Below are positions 1 to 6,358 of a stretch of DNA of 17,934 nt, in pieces. The notes under the pieces are model-generated. The model was not told the origin of the DNA and made no database searches. It saw only the letters and a list, made by a program, of their open reading frames with translations. The DNA comes from TCS-49 sp964442515. Lineage in GTDB: Bacteria; Campylobacterota; Campylobacteria; Campylobacterales; Sulfurovaceae. The stretch lies in assembly GCA_964442515.1 (NCBI GenBank), contig CAYUAC010000033.1, forward strand, positions 1-17,934, given 5' to 3'. The translations under genes and the position numbers were made by a program. Positions within the stretch are counted from its first letter, which is position 1, and each line of letters begins with the position of its first letter.

Positions 1-1
1 T

Positions 2-85
2 CTTTTGTTCCAGCAGGCTCATGGCAAACCTTTTTTAAGCTACATTGTAGCAGATTGCGGGTTTTATTTAGGAAAAATCATCTAA
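2..85 (+). CDS. Possible 3' end of an upstream gene (partial)
   Basis: Reading from base 2, a frame of 27 codons stays open to a TAA at 83-85 and gives a protein-like C-terminus with the run SYIVADCGFYLGKII. It would be the end of a gene that begins outside the window. It is too short to assign to a family. All three forward frames are partly open here, so the evidence is only the plausible composition and the fact that a promoter-like sequence for the next gene follows immediately. Confidence 0.25.
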   Translation, partial: LLFQQAHGKPFLSYIVADCGFYLGKII

Positions 86-92
86 ATAAGCA

Positions 93-122
93 TTCACACA
101 GCTTCTTGCTAAAAGTTATACT
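93..122 (+). promoter_or_regulatory. Promoter candidate for the DUF234 ATPase gene
   Basis: A -35-like TTCACA (93-98) and a -10-like TATACT (117-122) are separated by 18 bp. The predicted start of transcription near 129 falls inside the inverted repeat at 128-151. This is inferred from consensus matches only. Confidence 0.4.
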
Positions 123-127
123 ATATG

Positions 128-151
128 TTATTATGATATTTTTCATAATAA
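128..151 (+). promoter_or_regulatory. Perfect 9-bp inverted repeat before the ATPase RBS
   Basis: The arms TTATTATGA (128-136) and TCATAATAA (143-151) are perfect reverse complements around a 6-nt loop. The right arm runs into the AAGGAG ribosome binding site (150-155) of the gene starting at 160. It could be an operator, possibly for autoregulation, or an RNA hairpin that affects access to the ribosome binding site. Confidence 0.45.
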
Positions 152-159
152 GGAGTGTC

Positions 160-1482
160 ATGTTTTTAAACAGAGACAAAGAGTTGGCAACCCTCAATAA
201 AGAGTACAACAGTGCTGCAGCTGCTTTTACAGTCGTATACGGAAGGCGCCGTGTCGGTAAAACAGCGCTGATATCTCATTTTATAAAAGAGTGGCCCCAT
301 CTTTACTTCTATGCGACTAGGGGCAGTATACATATGCAGCTGCAAAGTTTCACCAAAGAATTGCGTAAAAAAAGCAATGTTTCTTATGCTGAAAATCTTC
401 AGTTTGACTCATTTGAGGATGCATTGCTTTTTTTAGCGCAAATGCAGCATGAAAAACGCTTTGTTCTTGTTATTGATGAGTATCAAAACCTGTGTAAAGA
501 GGATAAAACCTTTTCTTCCATGCTGCAAAAGGTTTGGGATATGAGTCTTAAAAATGCCAATATCCATTTGATTCTTTGCGGTTCGGTGTTTTCGATGATG
601 CATTCGGAGGTTTTATCGTATAATGCGCCGTTGTATGGAAGACGTACCTCCAACATTCACCTCAAAGCCATGGAGTTTGAGTATATAAAAGATTTCGCAC
701 CCGGTTGTTCTAACCTTGACATGATGCGCATTTTCGCCTCTTTTGGCACGATTCCAAAATATCTGCAAATGTATGAGCCGCACAAAAGTTTTGAACAAAA
801 TCTCAGGGATAATATTTTTGAAAAAGACTCTTATCTTTACAGTGAAGGCAATTTTTTGCTCAAACAAGAGATCAGGGAATCCGGACATTATTTTTCTATC
901 ATGGAATCCATATCCAAAGGCAATACCAAACTCGGCGCTATCGCTTCAGATCTTGGAATACATTCTTCGTATCTGCCAAAATATATTCATAAACTTATTG
1001 AACTTGATATCATCCAAAAAGAGGTCCCGGTCACGGAAAACAATCCGACAAAAAGCAAAATGGGACGGTACCGGATAAAAGACAAATTTTTACAATTTTG
1101 GTTTTATTACGTATATAAAAATTACAACTATCTTGAGATAGGTCAGATTGATCTGGTGGCAGATGAGGTTGCCAAAAATTTTAACGACAGGTTTGTCTCT
1201 TTTGCGTTTGAAGATTATGTACTTCATGAGCTCATGAAAAATCCGCGCAAATATATTGATTTTATACCAAAAAAAGCGGGCCGCTGGTGGAATAATAAAC
1301 AAGAGATTGATATCGTAGCTTTTGATGATGAACATATAGCATTTATCGAATGCAAATGGCAAAACAGTGTCAATGTTGCCAGAGTCAAAGAAAAGCTCGT
1401 GCAAAAAGCGACAACTATCAAAACAAATAAGCAAAAAAGTTACCATGTCGTCACCAAAAATGATTACTTACAAGGCGGCTGA
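160..1482 (+). CDS. Archaeal-type AAA ATPase with C-terminal DUF234 nuclease-like domain
   Basis: This is a 440-residue P-loop ATPase of the archaeal-type ATP-binding family (COG1672-like). The Walker A motif is GRRRVGKT (28-35) and the Walker B motif is VLVIDEYQ (about 102-109, acidic pair D106-E107). A winged-helix-like region covers about 240-305. The C-terminal DUF234 region carries a PD-(D/E)xK-type signature, EID (382-384) and ECK (397-399), expected of a restriction-endonuclease-like fold. The frame is open further upstream to a TTG at 55, but the ATG at 160 is chosen: it has AAGGAG 4 nt ahead, and the protein then begins MFLNRDKEL, the usual start of this family. The cellular role of such ATPases is largely unknown; some are carried on mobile DNA. 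The stop codon lies inside a 36-bp sequence repeated at 4444, so the natural C-terminus may have been altered. Family assignment is confident; function is not. Confidence 0.85.
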   Translation: MFLNRDKELATLNKEYNSAAAAFTVVYGRRRVGKTALISHFIKEWPHLYFYATRGSIHMQLQSFTKELRKKSNVSYAENLQFDSFEDALLFLAQMQHEKRFVLVIDEYQNLCKEDKTFSSMLQKVWDMSLKNANIHLILCGSVFSMMHSEVLSYNAPLYGRRTSNIHLKAMEFEYIKDFAPGCSNLDMMRIFASFGTIPKYLQMYEPHKSFEQNLRDNIFEKDSYLYSEGNFLLKQEIRESGHYFSIMESISKGNTKLGAIASDLGIHSSYLPKYIHKLIELDIIQKEVPVTENNPTKSKMGRYRIKDKFLQFWFYYVYKNYNYLEIGQIDLVADEVAKNFNDRFVSFAFEDYVLHELMKNPRKYIDFIPKKAGRWWNNKQEIDIVAFDDEHIAFIECKWQNSVNVARVKEKLVQKATTIKTNKQKSYHVVTKNDYLQGG

Positions 1483-1495
1483 TCTGATAAAAATT
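1460..1495 (+). repeat. 36-bp direct repeat, copy 1
   Basis: This exact 36-bp sequence, beginning ATGATTACTTACAAGG and ending GATAAAAATT, recurs in the same orientation at 4444-4479. Similarity stops abruptly on both sides. This copy spans the last codons and TGA stop of the DUF234 ATPase. In a second frame it reads MITYKAADLIKI, as copy 2 does. Confidence 0.85.
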
Positions 1496-1670
1496 ACTGA
1501 TGCCCACCTCTAAAAATCCAAACAAATCAGCCAGTAACCTGGATTTAGTTAAAATATAGGAACAGATACAAGTTTTGGAGATTTAAAGATCGGGGATAAG
1601 ATTCCTGCCAACAAAAAAGTAGCAATGAATAACCCATACAGCGATTACATATTTTTACTAAGGATTTGTA

Positions 1671-2018
1671 ATGCCAGACAGTGAACGCTCAAATTTTGAA
1701 AAGCAGTATTCAGAGAAAAGTTTTTGGGGCAAGTTAAAGAAATTTGCAAAAATCGCGGGTAAAGAAGTTGTTGAAAAAGCGTTGCAACTGTATTATGCCG
1801 CGAAGAGTCCCAAGACGCCCTTATGGGCAAAATCAACAGCATACGGGGCACTTGGTTATTTTATTATGCCCTTAGACGCAATCCCCGATACTATTCCAGC
1901 TGCGGGCTACAGTGATGACCTTGGCGTACTGACAGCTGCGATTGCTACCATAGCTTTTTATATAGACCAAGATGTTAAAGACAAAGCAGAGCAAAAAATG
2001 ACCGAGTGGTTTGAATAA
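1671..2018 (+). CDS. DUF1232 (YkvA-like) membrane-associated protein
   Basis: This 115-residue protein belongs to the DUF1232/YkvA family. The signature occupies about 57-83, with YFIMPLDAIPDTIP followed by GYSDD, and matches the family pattern (Y-x-hydrophobic-P-x-D-x-IPD-x-IP-x-x-GY-x-DD). That segment and the following hydrophobic stretch (about 84-98) probably lie at the inner membrane. The N-terminal 40 residues are charged and basic. AAGGA lies 6 nt before the ATG. Only 8 bp separate it from the next gene, whose ribosome binding site overlaps this stop codon, so the two are probably one transcript. The biochemical role of DUF1232 is not established. The family call is firm. Confidence 0.88.
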   Translation: MPDSERSNFEKQYSEKSFWGKLKKFAKIAGKEVVEKALQLYYAAKSPKTPLWAKSTAYGALGYFIMPLDAIPDTIPAAGYSDDLGVLTAAIATIAFYIDQDVKDKAEQKMTEWFE

Positions 2019-2026
2019 GGGATACA

Positions 2027-2929
2027 ATGACAGATAATTATAAAACAATACAACACCATCTTCGCAAATACAGCTTTGAATTTCTAAAAGTAAGTCCCGA
2101 GCCTTTAAATATGCTGGAAATTCTCAGTGAAAACAATCCGCAAATGATACAAGACGCTCAAAAACCAAACCTTTTGGCTGCAGCTATTGTCTATATCTAT
2201 CTCAAACGAAACAAACTTAACGGCAGAGGCGGCATCACTGCAAAAAGCGTTGGAGAGTATTTTGATGTAAAAGGCGCAGCCATTACGCAAAAAGTATTTG
2301 ACCTGGAGATTTGGCTCAAGAAAAAAGCAAAGCATATGCGGACCAAGGCGCCCTATGAATTTATAGACAAAGACAGATTTGAAGTCAATGAGCTTTACTG
2401 GGAGTTTATAGAATCGCCTGATGCAGATAATGTGAAAAAAAGCATCAAAGTTTTAAATGGTATCATAAAAAAAGATAGTGACTACTTTGATCCCTACATT
2501 ACCCTTCATGAATACTATTTAATGCAGCGCGATTTTAAAAACGCTGCAAAAATTATGGAAACAGGATTTAAAAGGGCAATAGATCTTATAAACAACAATG
2601 GAAGATTTCCGGATCAACTTCCCTGGGGTTTTATAGAAAACAGGCATATAATACGGATGATCTTTAATTTTGCGATGTTTGTATGGGCAAACGGGGATAA
2701 AGATATCGCTTTGGATATTTTTATGGAACTTTTAAAATCCAACCATGACGACAATATCGGTGCAAGATACTCAATCGTAGCGATACTGGAGAGTTTTAAC
2801 TCTCAGCAAGAGTATGAAGAGCAGTTTGAAACTGCAGACGCTATGCTCCAATATGCAGCGCTGGAAGAATGGTTTCACAAATCTGCACAAAAACACAAAG
2901 ATGTGATTGGCTGGTGGCTTGATTTATAA
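2027..2929 (+). CDS. HTH-like (DUF6398-like) protein with TPR-like C-terminal region
   Basis: This is a 300-residue cytosolic protein with no signal peptide or membrane segment. The region at about 47-95 (LLAAAIVYIYLKRN, then TAKSVGEYFDV and ITQKVFDLEIW) resembles the helix-turn-helix/cyclin-like domain called DUF6398: a hydrophobic helix followed by an HTH that ends in a recognition-type helix. The rest is helical and repeat-like. It includes NAAKIMETGFKRAI (about 172-185) and a segment around 205-250 (MIFNFAMFVWANGDKDIALD, then LKSNHDDNIGARYSIV) typical of degenerate TPR scaffolds, in which an N-x-x-DN-x-G-x-RY motif follows the helical pair. The ribosome binding site AAGGGA overlaps the stop of the DUF1232 gene. 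A protein-binding or regulatory role is inference; no enzyme motif is seen. Confidence 0.75.
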   Translation: MTDNYKTIQHHLRKYSFEFLKVSPEPLNMLEILSENNPQMIQDAQKPNLLAAAIVYIYLKRNKLNGRGGITAKSVGEYFDVKGAAITQKVFDLEIWLKKKAKHMRTKAPYEFIDKDRFEVNELYWEFIESPDADNVKKSIKVLNGIIKKDSDYFDPYITLHEYYLMQRDFKNAAKIMETGFKRAIDLINNNGRFPDQLPWGFIENRHIIRMIFNFAMFVWANGDKDIALDIFMELLKSNHDDNIGARYSIVAILESFNSQQEYEEQFETADAMLQYAALEEWFHKSAQKHKDVIGWWLDL

Positions 2930-3023
2930 AAAGAAATTTGAAATAAATATTTTGCTTTATTTTCTTGGCCGTCAAACTTGATTTGCACATGAAACTTTGA
3001 GTTATCGTCAAAAGAAAGCATAG

Positions 3024-3029
3024 TATAAT
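3024..3029 (+). promoter_or_regulatory. -10 box candidate for the second ATPase gene
   Basis: A perfect TATAAT lies 39 bp before the ATG at 3069. A weak -35-like TTATCG (3002-3007) sits 16 bp upstream. The predicted transcription start falls inside the inverted repeat at 3029-3059. Confidence 0.45.
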
Positions 3030-3059
3030 TATGTTTTTGATATTATGTATAAAACATAA
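3029..3059 (+). promoter_or_regulatory. Perfect 9-bp inverted repeat before the second ATPase RBS
   Basis: The arms TTATGTTTT (3029-3037) and AAAACATAA (3051-3059) are perfect reverse complements around 13 nt. The right arm abuts the ribosome binding site (AAAGGTG) of the ATPase gene at 3069. This repeats the layout seen before the first ATPase gene at 128-151, so an operator or leader hairpin is plausible. Confidence 0.45.
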
Positions 3060-3068
3060 AGGTGAACA

Positions 3069-4199
3069 ATGAGAGAGAATCCCTTTTATTATGGCGGTGC
3101 AACTATAGACGAACACTTTTGCAACAGAGTGTCAGAGATAAAAGAACTCCAAGAAGATATTTACGCAGGTATCAATACTCTTATATATGCACCAAGAAGG
3201 TTTGGTAAAACATCCTTTGTACTTAAAACATTAGATACCGTTACAAAAAACAGCTCAGAAGAAAGCCAAAAGGTAAAATATATTTTTTTAGACCTTATGT
3301 ATATTTCTACACTCGATGAGTTTATAAATAAATACTTCAATGCTCTTGCATCATCTTTAGAACAACCTACCGATAAAATCGTAAATTTTTTCAAATCTAT
3401 ACTAAAAATTAGACCAAACATAAATGTAAACTTTGATCAAAACGGATCACCGAGCTTTTGGCTGTCATTATCCCAAGAAGATAAAGTAAAAACCCTTGAA
3501 GATATACTCAATATTCCTTTAGCCTTCACAAAAGACGGTACAAAGATTGTTGTGGTATTTGATGAGTTTCAAGAGATCATAAACCTTGAGATAGAAGGGA
3601 AAATGAGAAGCGTGATACAACACCATTCAAACAAAGTATCATATATCTTTATGGGAAGTAAAAAATCACTTCTGCATCAAATGTTTTTAGATAAAACACG
3701 GCCATTTTACAAGTCTGTAAAACACTTCAAAATAAAAGAGATAGACGCACAAGAATGGGAGAGGTTTATAACTCAAAGGTTTGAACTGACTCAAAAACAG
3801 TGTGAAAAAAAATATATAGACAATATTTTAGAGATAACGAAAGGCTTTCCGTACTATACCCAACAGTTTGCTTATGAGATGTGGAGTATGACTGAAATCA
3901 AAGTAGATAATACTATATTTGAAACAACGCTAAAAAACATCATCTCAAGAGAGGAAGATCTTTTCTCTGTGGAATGGGACAATCTCACACAAAACCAAAA
4001 AAAAGCTATTAAAATCATTATAAATAAAGATGGCAAAAATCTATATGATGAACAGCAACTAGCGACTTACGAGATAAAAACAGGTTCGATTCAAACAGCT
4101 TTGAAAGGACTGCTGCAAAAAGATATAGTGGATAAAGTCAGCGATAAGTATTATTTTCAAGATCCATTGTTTGAATATTGGTTGGAAAAAGTGGTTTAA
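3069..4199 (+). CDS. Archaeal-type AAA ATPase (COG1672-like)
   Basis: This 376-residue P-loop ATPase starts with the family hallmark NPFYYGG. A Walker A motif follows as APRRFGKTS (41-49, GKT at 46-48), then a Walker B motif, IVVVFDEFQEI (about 160-170, D165-E166), and a sensor-like strand, SYIFMGSKKS (about 191-200). The C-terminal third (about 300-376) looks like a winged helix, ending in DKYYFQDPLFEYWL, a typical tail for this ATPase group. It lacks the DUF234 nuclease-like region of the ATPase at 160-1482 and is not a recent duplicate of it. AAAGGTG lies 5 nt before the ATG. A 139-bp intergenic region with its own -10 box suggests separate transcription from the DUF1232/TPR pair. Function is unknown; family members are thought to be STAND-like or toxin/defence-like ATPases. 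Confidence 0.85.
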   Translation: MRENPFYYGGATIDEHFCNRVSEIKELQEDIYAGINTLIYAPRRFGKTSFVLKTLDTVTKNSSEESQKVKYIFLDLMYISTLDEFINKYFNALASSLEQPTDKIVNFFKSILKIRPNINVNFDQNGSPSFWLSLSQEDKVKTLEDILNIPLAFTKDGTKIVVVFDEFQEIINLEIEGKMRSVIQHHSNKVSYIFMGSKKSLLHQMFLDKTRPFYKSVKHFKIKEIDAQEWERFITQRFELTQKQCEKKYIDNILEITKGFPYYTQQFAYEMWSMTEIKVDNTIFETTLKNIISREEDLFSVEWDNLTQNQKKAIKIIINKDGKNLYDEQQLATYEIKTGSIQTALKGLLQKDIVDKVSDKYYFQDPLFEYWLEKVV

Positions 4200-4261
4200 A
4201 CACAATATGGGTACGCTTTGCGTTTGATAGTGTTGAAGTTAATGCTATAAAAAAAATGCAA

Positions 4262-4328
4262 AAAACTCACCAGCACGGCCACCCGTGACGGAGTTGATCC
4301 GTCCACTTTGAAAGTGAGCGGGAGTTTT
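4262..4328 (+). repeat. Nested inverted repeats, possible structured RNA or element end
   Basis: The outer arms AAAACTC (4262-4268) and GAGTTTT (4322-4328) are a perfect 7-bp inverted repeat. Inside lie GACGGA (4287-4292) with TCCGTC (4298-4303) around a 5-nt loop, and CACT (4304-4307) with AGTG (4313-4316). The stretch is visibly richer in GC than its surroundings. It follows the second ATPase gene and could act as a terminator, but the U-tract is poor. It matches no RNA family I recognise. Confidence 0.35.
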
Positions 4329-4443
4329 AGTATTACTTAGGCAATCGTTGGCAAGCCAAAAGAGATATTTTCTGAATTTATATCAATTCCAACTAACGTC
4401 TTACGTTCGTCACTCCACTGTTTCAAGGTTCAATAGTATCCGT

Positions 4444-4479
4444 ATGATTACTTACAAGGCGGCTGATCTGATAAAAATT
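4444..4479 (+). repeat. 36-bp direct repeat, copy 2
   Basis: This is identical over 36 bp to 1460-1495 and in the same orientation. Here it lies in a non-coding stretch. The frame that reads MITYKAADLIKI continues as DSKDDELLFLHYVFF before stopping at 4551. The two copies bracket about 3 kb holding the DUF1232, TPR-like and second ATPase genes. Confidence 0.85.
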
Positions 4480-4592
4480 GACAGCAAAGATGATGAACTG
4501 CTATTTTTGCACTATGTATTTTTTTCAAGTTTGTTTATGATGGTAATGTGATTTCTTTTTTGTCGCCCAGAAATTTTTAAGATGACAAAGGA

Positions 4593-4619
4593 TACAATAG
4601 ATTATAATAATTATAAAGG
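4593..4619 (+). promoter_or_regulatory. Promoter -10 candidates and RBS of the chemoreceptor gene
   Basis: Two -10-like hexamers, TACAAT (4593-4598) and TATAAT (4603-4608), precede the ribosome binding site AAAGG (4615-4619). The first gives the more sensible leader length, because the second would start transcription at or inside the ribosome binding site. No clear -35 is seen, as is usual for Campylobacterota. Confidence 0.35.
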
Positions 4620-4625
4620 TTTATT

Positions 4626-6257
4626 ATGAAACTAACCATCAAACAAAAACTTTACGGCGGATACGGTCTCATTATTGGGCTTATGCTCATACTTACAGTT
4701 ACGGGGATTTCGCAGGTAAATTTTATCGACAGAACGCTTGCGACGATTACTGATGTCAACTCGGTCAAACAGCGTTACGCTATTAATTACAGAGGCAGTG
4801 TGCATGACAGAGCCATTGCGGTCAGGGACGTGGTGCTATTACATGAAAAACAAAAGGTGCAAGAACAGATTGAACTCATTTATGAATTGCAGCGGTTTTA
4901 TAAAGATTCACAGGAAAAAATGGAGGCAATGTTTGCCAAAGGCGAGAATATTACGCCAAAAGACCGAAAGCTGCTAAGCCGCATTAATGAAGCTCAGGAA
5001 CAAACAGTCCCTTTGATTGAGGATATTATACAAGCCAAGCAGGCAGATAACCGGGAAAAAGCCAGAGAAGTTTTATTGCAGGCATCACCGAAATTTACGC
5101 ATTGGCTCAATGTGATCAATGATTTTATCGATCTGCAGGAGAATAAAAACCAGACTTTGACCCCAGAAGCCAGAGAAACCGCCGGAAACTTTGAGACGCT
5201 GATGATTACGCTGCTTGTCATTGCCGTACTGTTTGCAGCGTCGATTGCGTATTTTATTTCAAAAAAACTGATGGATTCGTTGGGTGCAGAACCAGACAGC
5301 GCCGCAGATGCGGTAAACAACGTGTCTACAGGCTATCTGAACTTTTCACTGCCAAACGCCTCAGCAGGCAGCATCATTCATGCTGTTTCAGTAATGCGTG
5401 ATAAGCTAAAAGAGATAGCAAGCAGTATTCATAACGCCTCTTCTGCCCTGAGCCAAAAAACAGATACCGTGCTGCAGTCTTCAAACAGTTCCAATAAATC
5501 AGCAAAAAAACAGGAAGAGTTGACTGTCAAACTTGCCTCAGATATAGAAAAAATCAGCGGTGATATCACGTCCATTGCCGATATTGCTCAAAACAGTGAA
5601 GAAAACGCCAAAGAAAGCGCGCAAAAAGCACTTGACGGACAAAGCGCCGCGTCAGGGACCGCATCGAAGATGGAAGAGTTGACCCAAAAAGCGCATGATT
5701 CCTCTTCTCAGGTCAGCCAGCTTGATCAGCATGTCCAGGAGATCAGCAGTGCTACAGAGCTTATCAAAGAGATTACTGATCAGACAAATCTGCTGGCACT
5801 GAATGCGGCCATTGAAGCAGCAAGAGCCGGGGAGGCAGGACGCGGCTTTGCGGTAGTGGCTGAAGAGATTCGAAAGCTTGCGGAAAAGACGAATAAAACC
5901 ACAGAAGAGATTACGCATGTTGTAAGCGTAGTACAGCAAGAAACAGATACTACGGTTGACAGTATCGAATCAATTGCCAAAGAGATTGAAGACAGTTTCG
6001 ATCAGGCTGTGCAAACGCAAAAGCTGCTCAGTGAAATCCATGAACAAACAGAAAGTTCACTCTCATTAGCACAGCAAACGGCACAGGCTTCAAGCAGCCA
6101 GTCACAAAGCGTTAAACGTTTAAGCAGTGATATTGAAGTGATAGAAAAAGCATCCAAAGATACAGCGACGCAAATGAACAGCAACGCTAAAACACTGCAG
6201 GAGTTGCAGCAAATTATTGCGGATATGCAAAAGCTTATCGGGTTTTTTAAAATCTAA
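4626..6257 (+). CDS. Methyl-accepting chemotaxis protein with 4HB-type periplasmic sensor
   Basis: This is a 543-residue chemoreceptor. Membrane segments lie at about 10-30 and 190-212. Between them is a helical periplasmic domain of about 160 residues, the size and character of the four-helix-bundle MCP ligand domain. A HAMP-like segment (about 218-265, starting LGAEP) and a long cytoplasmic coiled coil follow. The signalling hairpin at about 380-420 is strongly conserved (DQTNLLALNAAIEAARAGEA followed by GRGFAVVAEEIRKLAE). It would control CheA through CheW. There is no C-terminal CheR-binding pentapeptide; the protein ends KLIGFFKI. AAAGG lies 6 nt before the ATG. The ligand is unknown. 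Its place just before the photoreceptor genes suggests, but does not prove, a link to light-guided or redox-guided movement. Confidence 0.93.
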   Translation: MKLTIKQKLYGGYGLIIGLMLILTVTGISQVNFIDRTLATITDVNSVKQRYAINYRGSVHDRAIAVRDVVLLHEKQKVQEQIELIYELQRFYKDSQEKMEAMFAKGENITPKDRKLLSRINEAQEQTVPLIEDIIQAKQADNREKAREVLLQASPKFTHWLNVINDFIDLQENKNQTLTPEARETAGNFETLMITLLVIAVLFAASIAYFISKKLMDSLGAEPDSAADAVNNVSTGYLNFSLPNASAGSIIHAVSVMRDKLKEIASSIHNASSALSQKTDTVLQSSNSSNKSAKKQEELTVKLASDIEKISGDITSIADIAQNSEENAKESAQKALDGQSAASGTASKMEELTQKAHDSSSQVSQLDQHVQEISSATELIKEITDQTNLLALNAAIEAARAGEAGRGFAVVAEEIRKLAEKTNKTTEEITHVVSVVQQETDTTVDSIESIAKEIEDSFDQAVQTQKLLSEIHEQTESSLSLAQQTAQASSSQSQSVKRLSSDIEVIEKASKDTATQMNSNAKTLQELQQIIADMQKLIGFFKI

Positions 6258-6305
6258 GCCCAATAATTTTATAATTAGCGCGTGGACATTTTGGAGACAA
6301 TTTTA

Positions 6306-6314
6306 TGCTAATAT
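6306..6314 (+). promoter_or_regulatory. Extended -10 candidate for the photoreceptor operon
   Basis: TGcTAATAT fits an extended -10 element (TGnTATAAT) about 45 bp before the ATG at 6359. A TGGACA resembling a -35 lies at 6283-6288, but 20 bp away, which is long. It could drive the phytochrome and LOV genes separately from the chemoreceptor gene. Confidence 0.35.
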
Positions 6315-6358
6315 AACGGATTTAGTTACAAAATGGAATAATAGAGGGCAGATGGAGG

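Larger units (their letters stand above)
4200..4625 (+). other. 426-bp stretch without a convincing gene
   Basis: No frame shows a family motif or a start with a ribosome binding site. It holds a nested set of inverted repeats (4262-4328), the second copy of the 36-bp direct repeat (4444-4479) and the promoter and ribosome binding site of the chemoreceptor gene at its right end. A 67-codon open frame at 4348-4551 has no ribosome binding site and an unconvincing composition. The stretch could be the decayed edge of an inserted segment. Confidence 0.5.

Noticed and set aside
55..159. N-terminal extension of the DUF234 ATPase from a TTG at 55, including a hydrophobic stretch
   Set aside because: The TTG has no ribosome binding site, while the ATG at 160 has AAGGAG ahead and starts with the family's normal N-terminus. 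The hydrophobic stretch is translated promoter and hairpin sequence.
1514..1546. Inverted repeat AAATCCA/TGGATTT after the DUF234 ATPase as a terminator
   Set aside because: The stem is only 7 bp and AT-rich with a 19-nt loop and no run of T after it.
1549..1677. An open frame with plausible composition (containing GDLKIGDKIPANKK) before the DUF1232 gene
   Set aside because: It lacks a start codon with a ribosome binding site and matches no family I recognise. It could be a gene remnant, but the evidence is too thin to list.
160..4199. The two ATPases with their neighbours as a defence system
   Set aside because: One PD-(D/E)xK-like domain and two AAA ATPases are suggestive, but no other defence gene, toxin pair or known defence operon structure is present.
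4348..4551. A 67-codon open frame spanning the second 36-bp repeat
   Set aside because: It has no ribosome binding site and no recognisable family, and its start falls in sequence that looks non-coding. Only the repeat itself is notable.
1541..6329. Shared 11-mer GGATTTAGTTA upstream of the DUF1232 gene (1541-1551) and the first phytochrome gene (6318-6328)
   Set aside because: It is short and AT-rich, lies at different distances from the two start codons and has no third copy noticed. Chance is a sufficient explanation.
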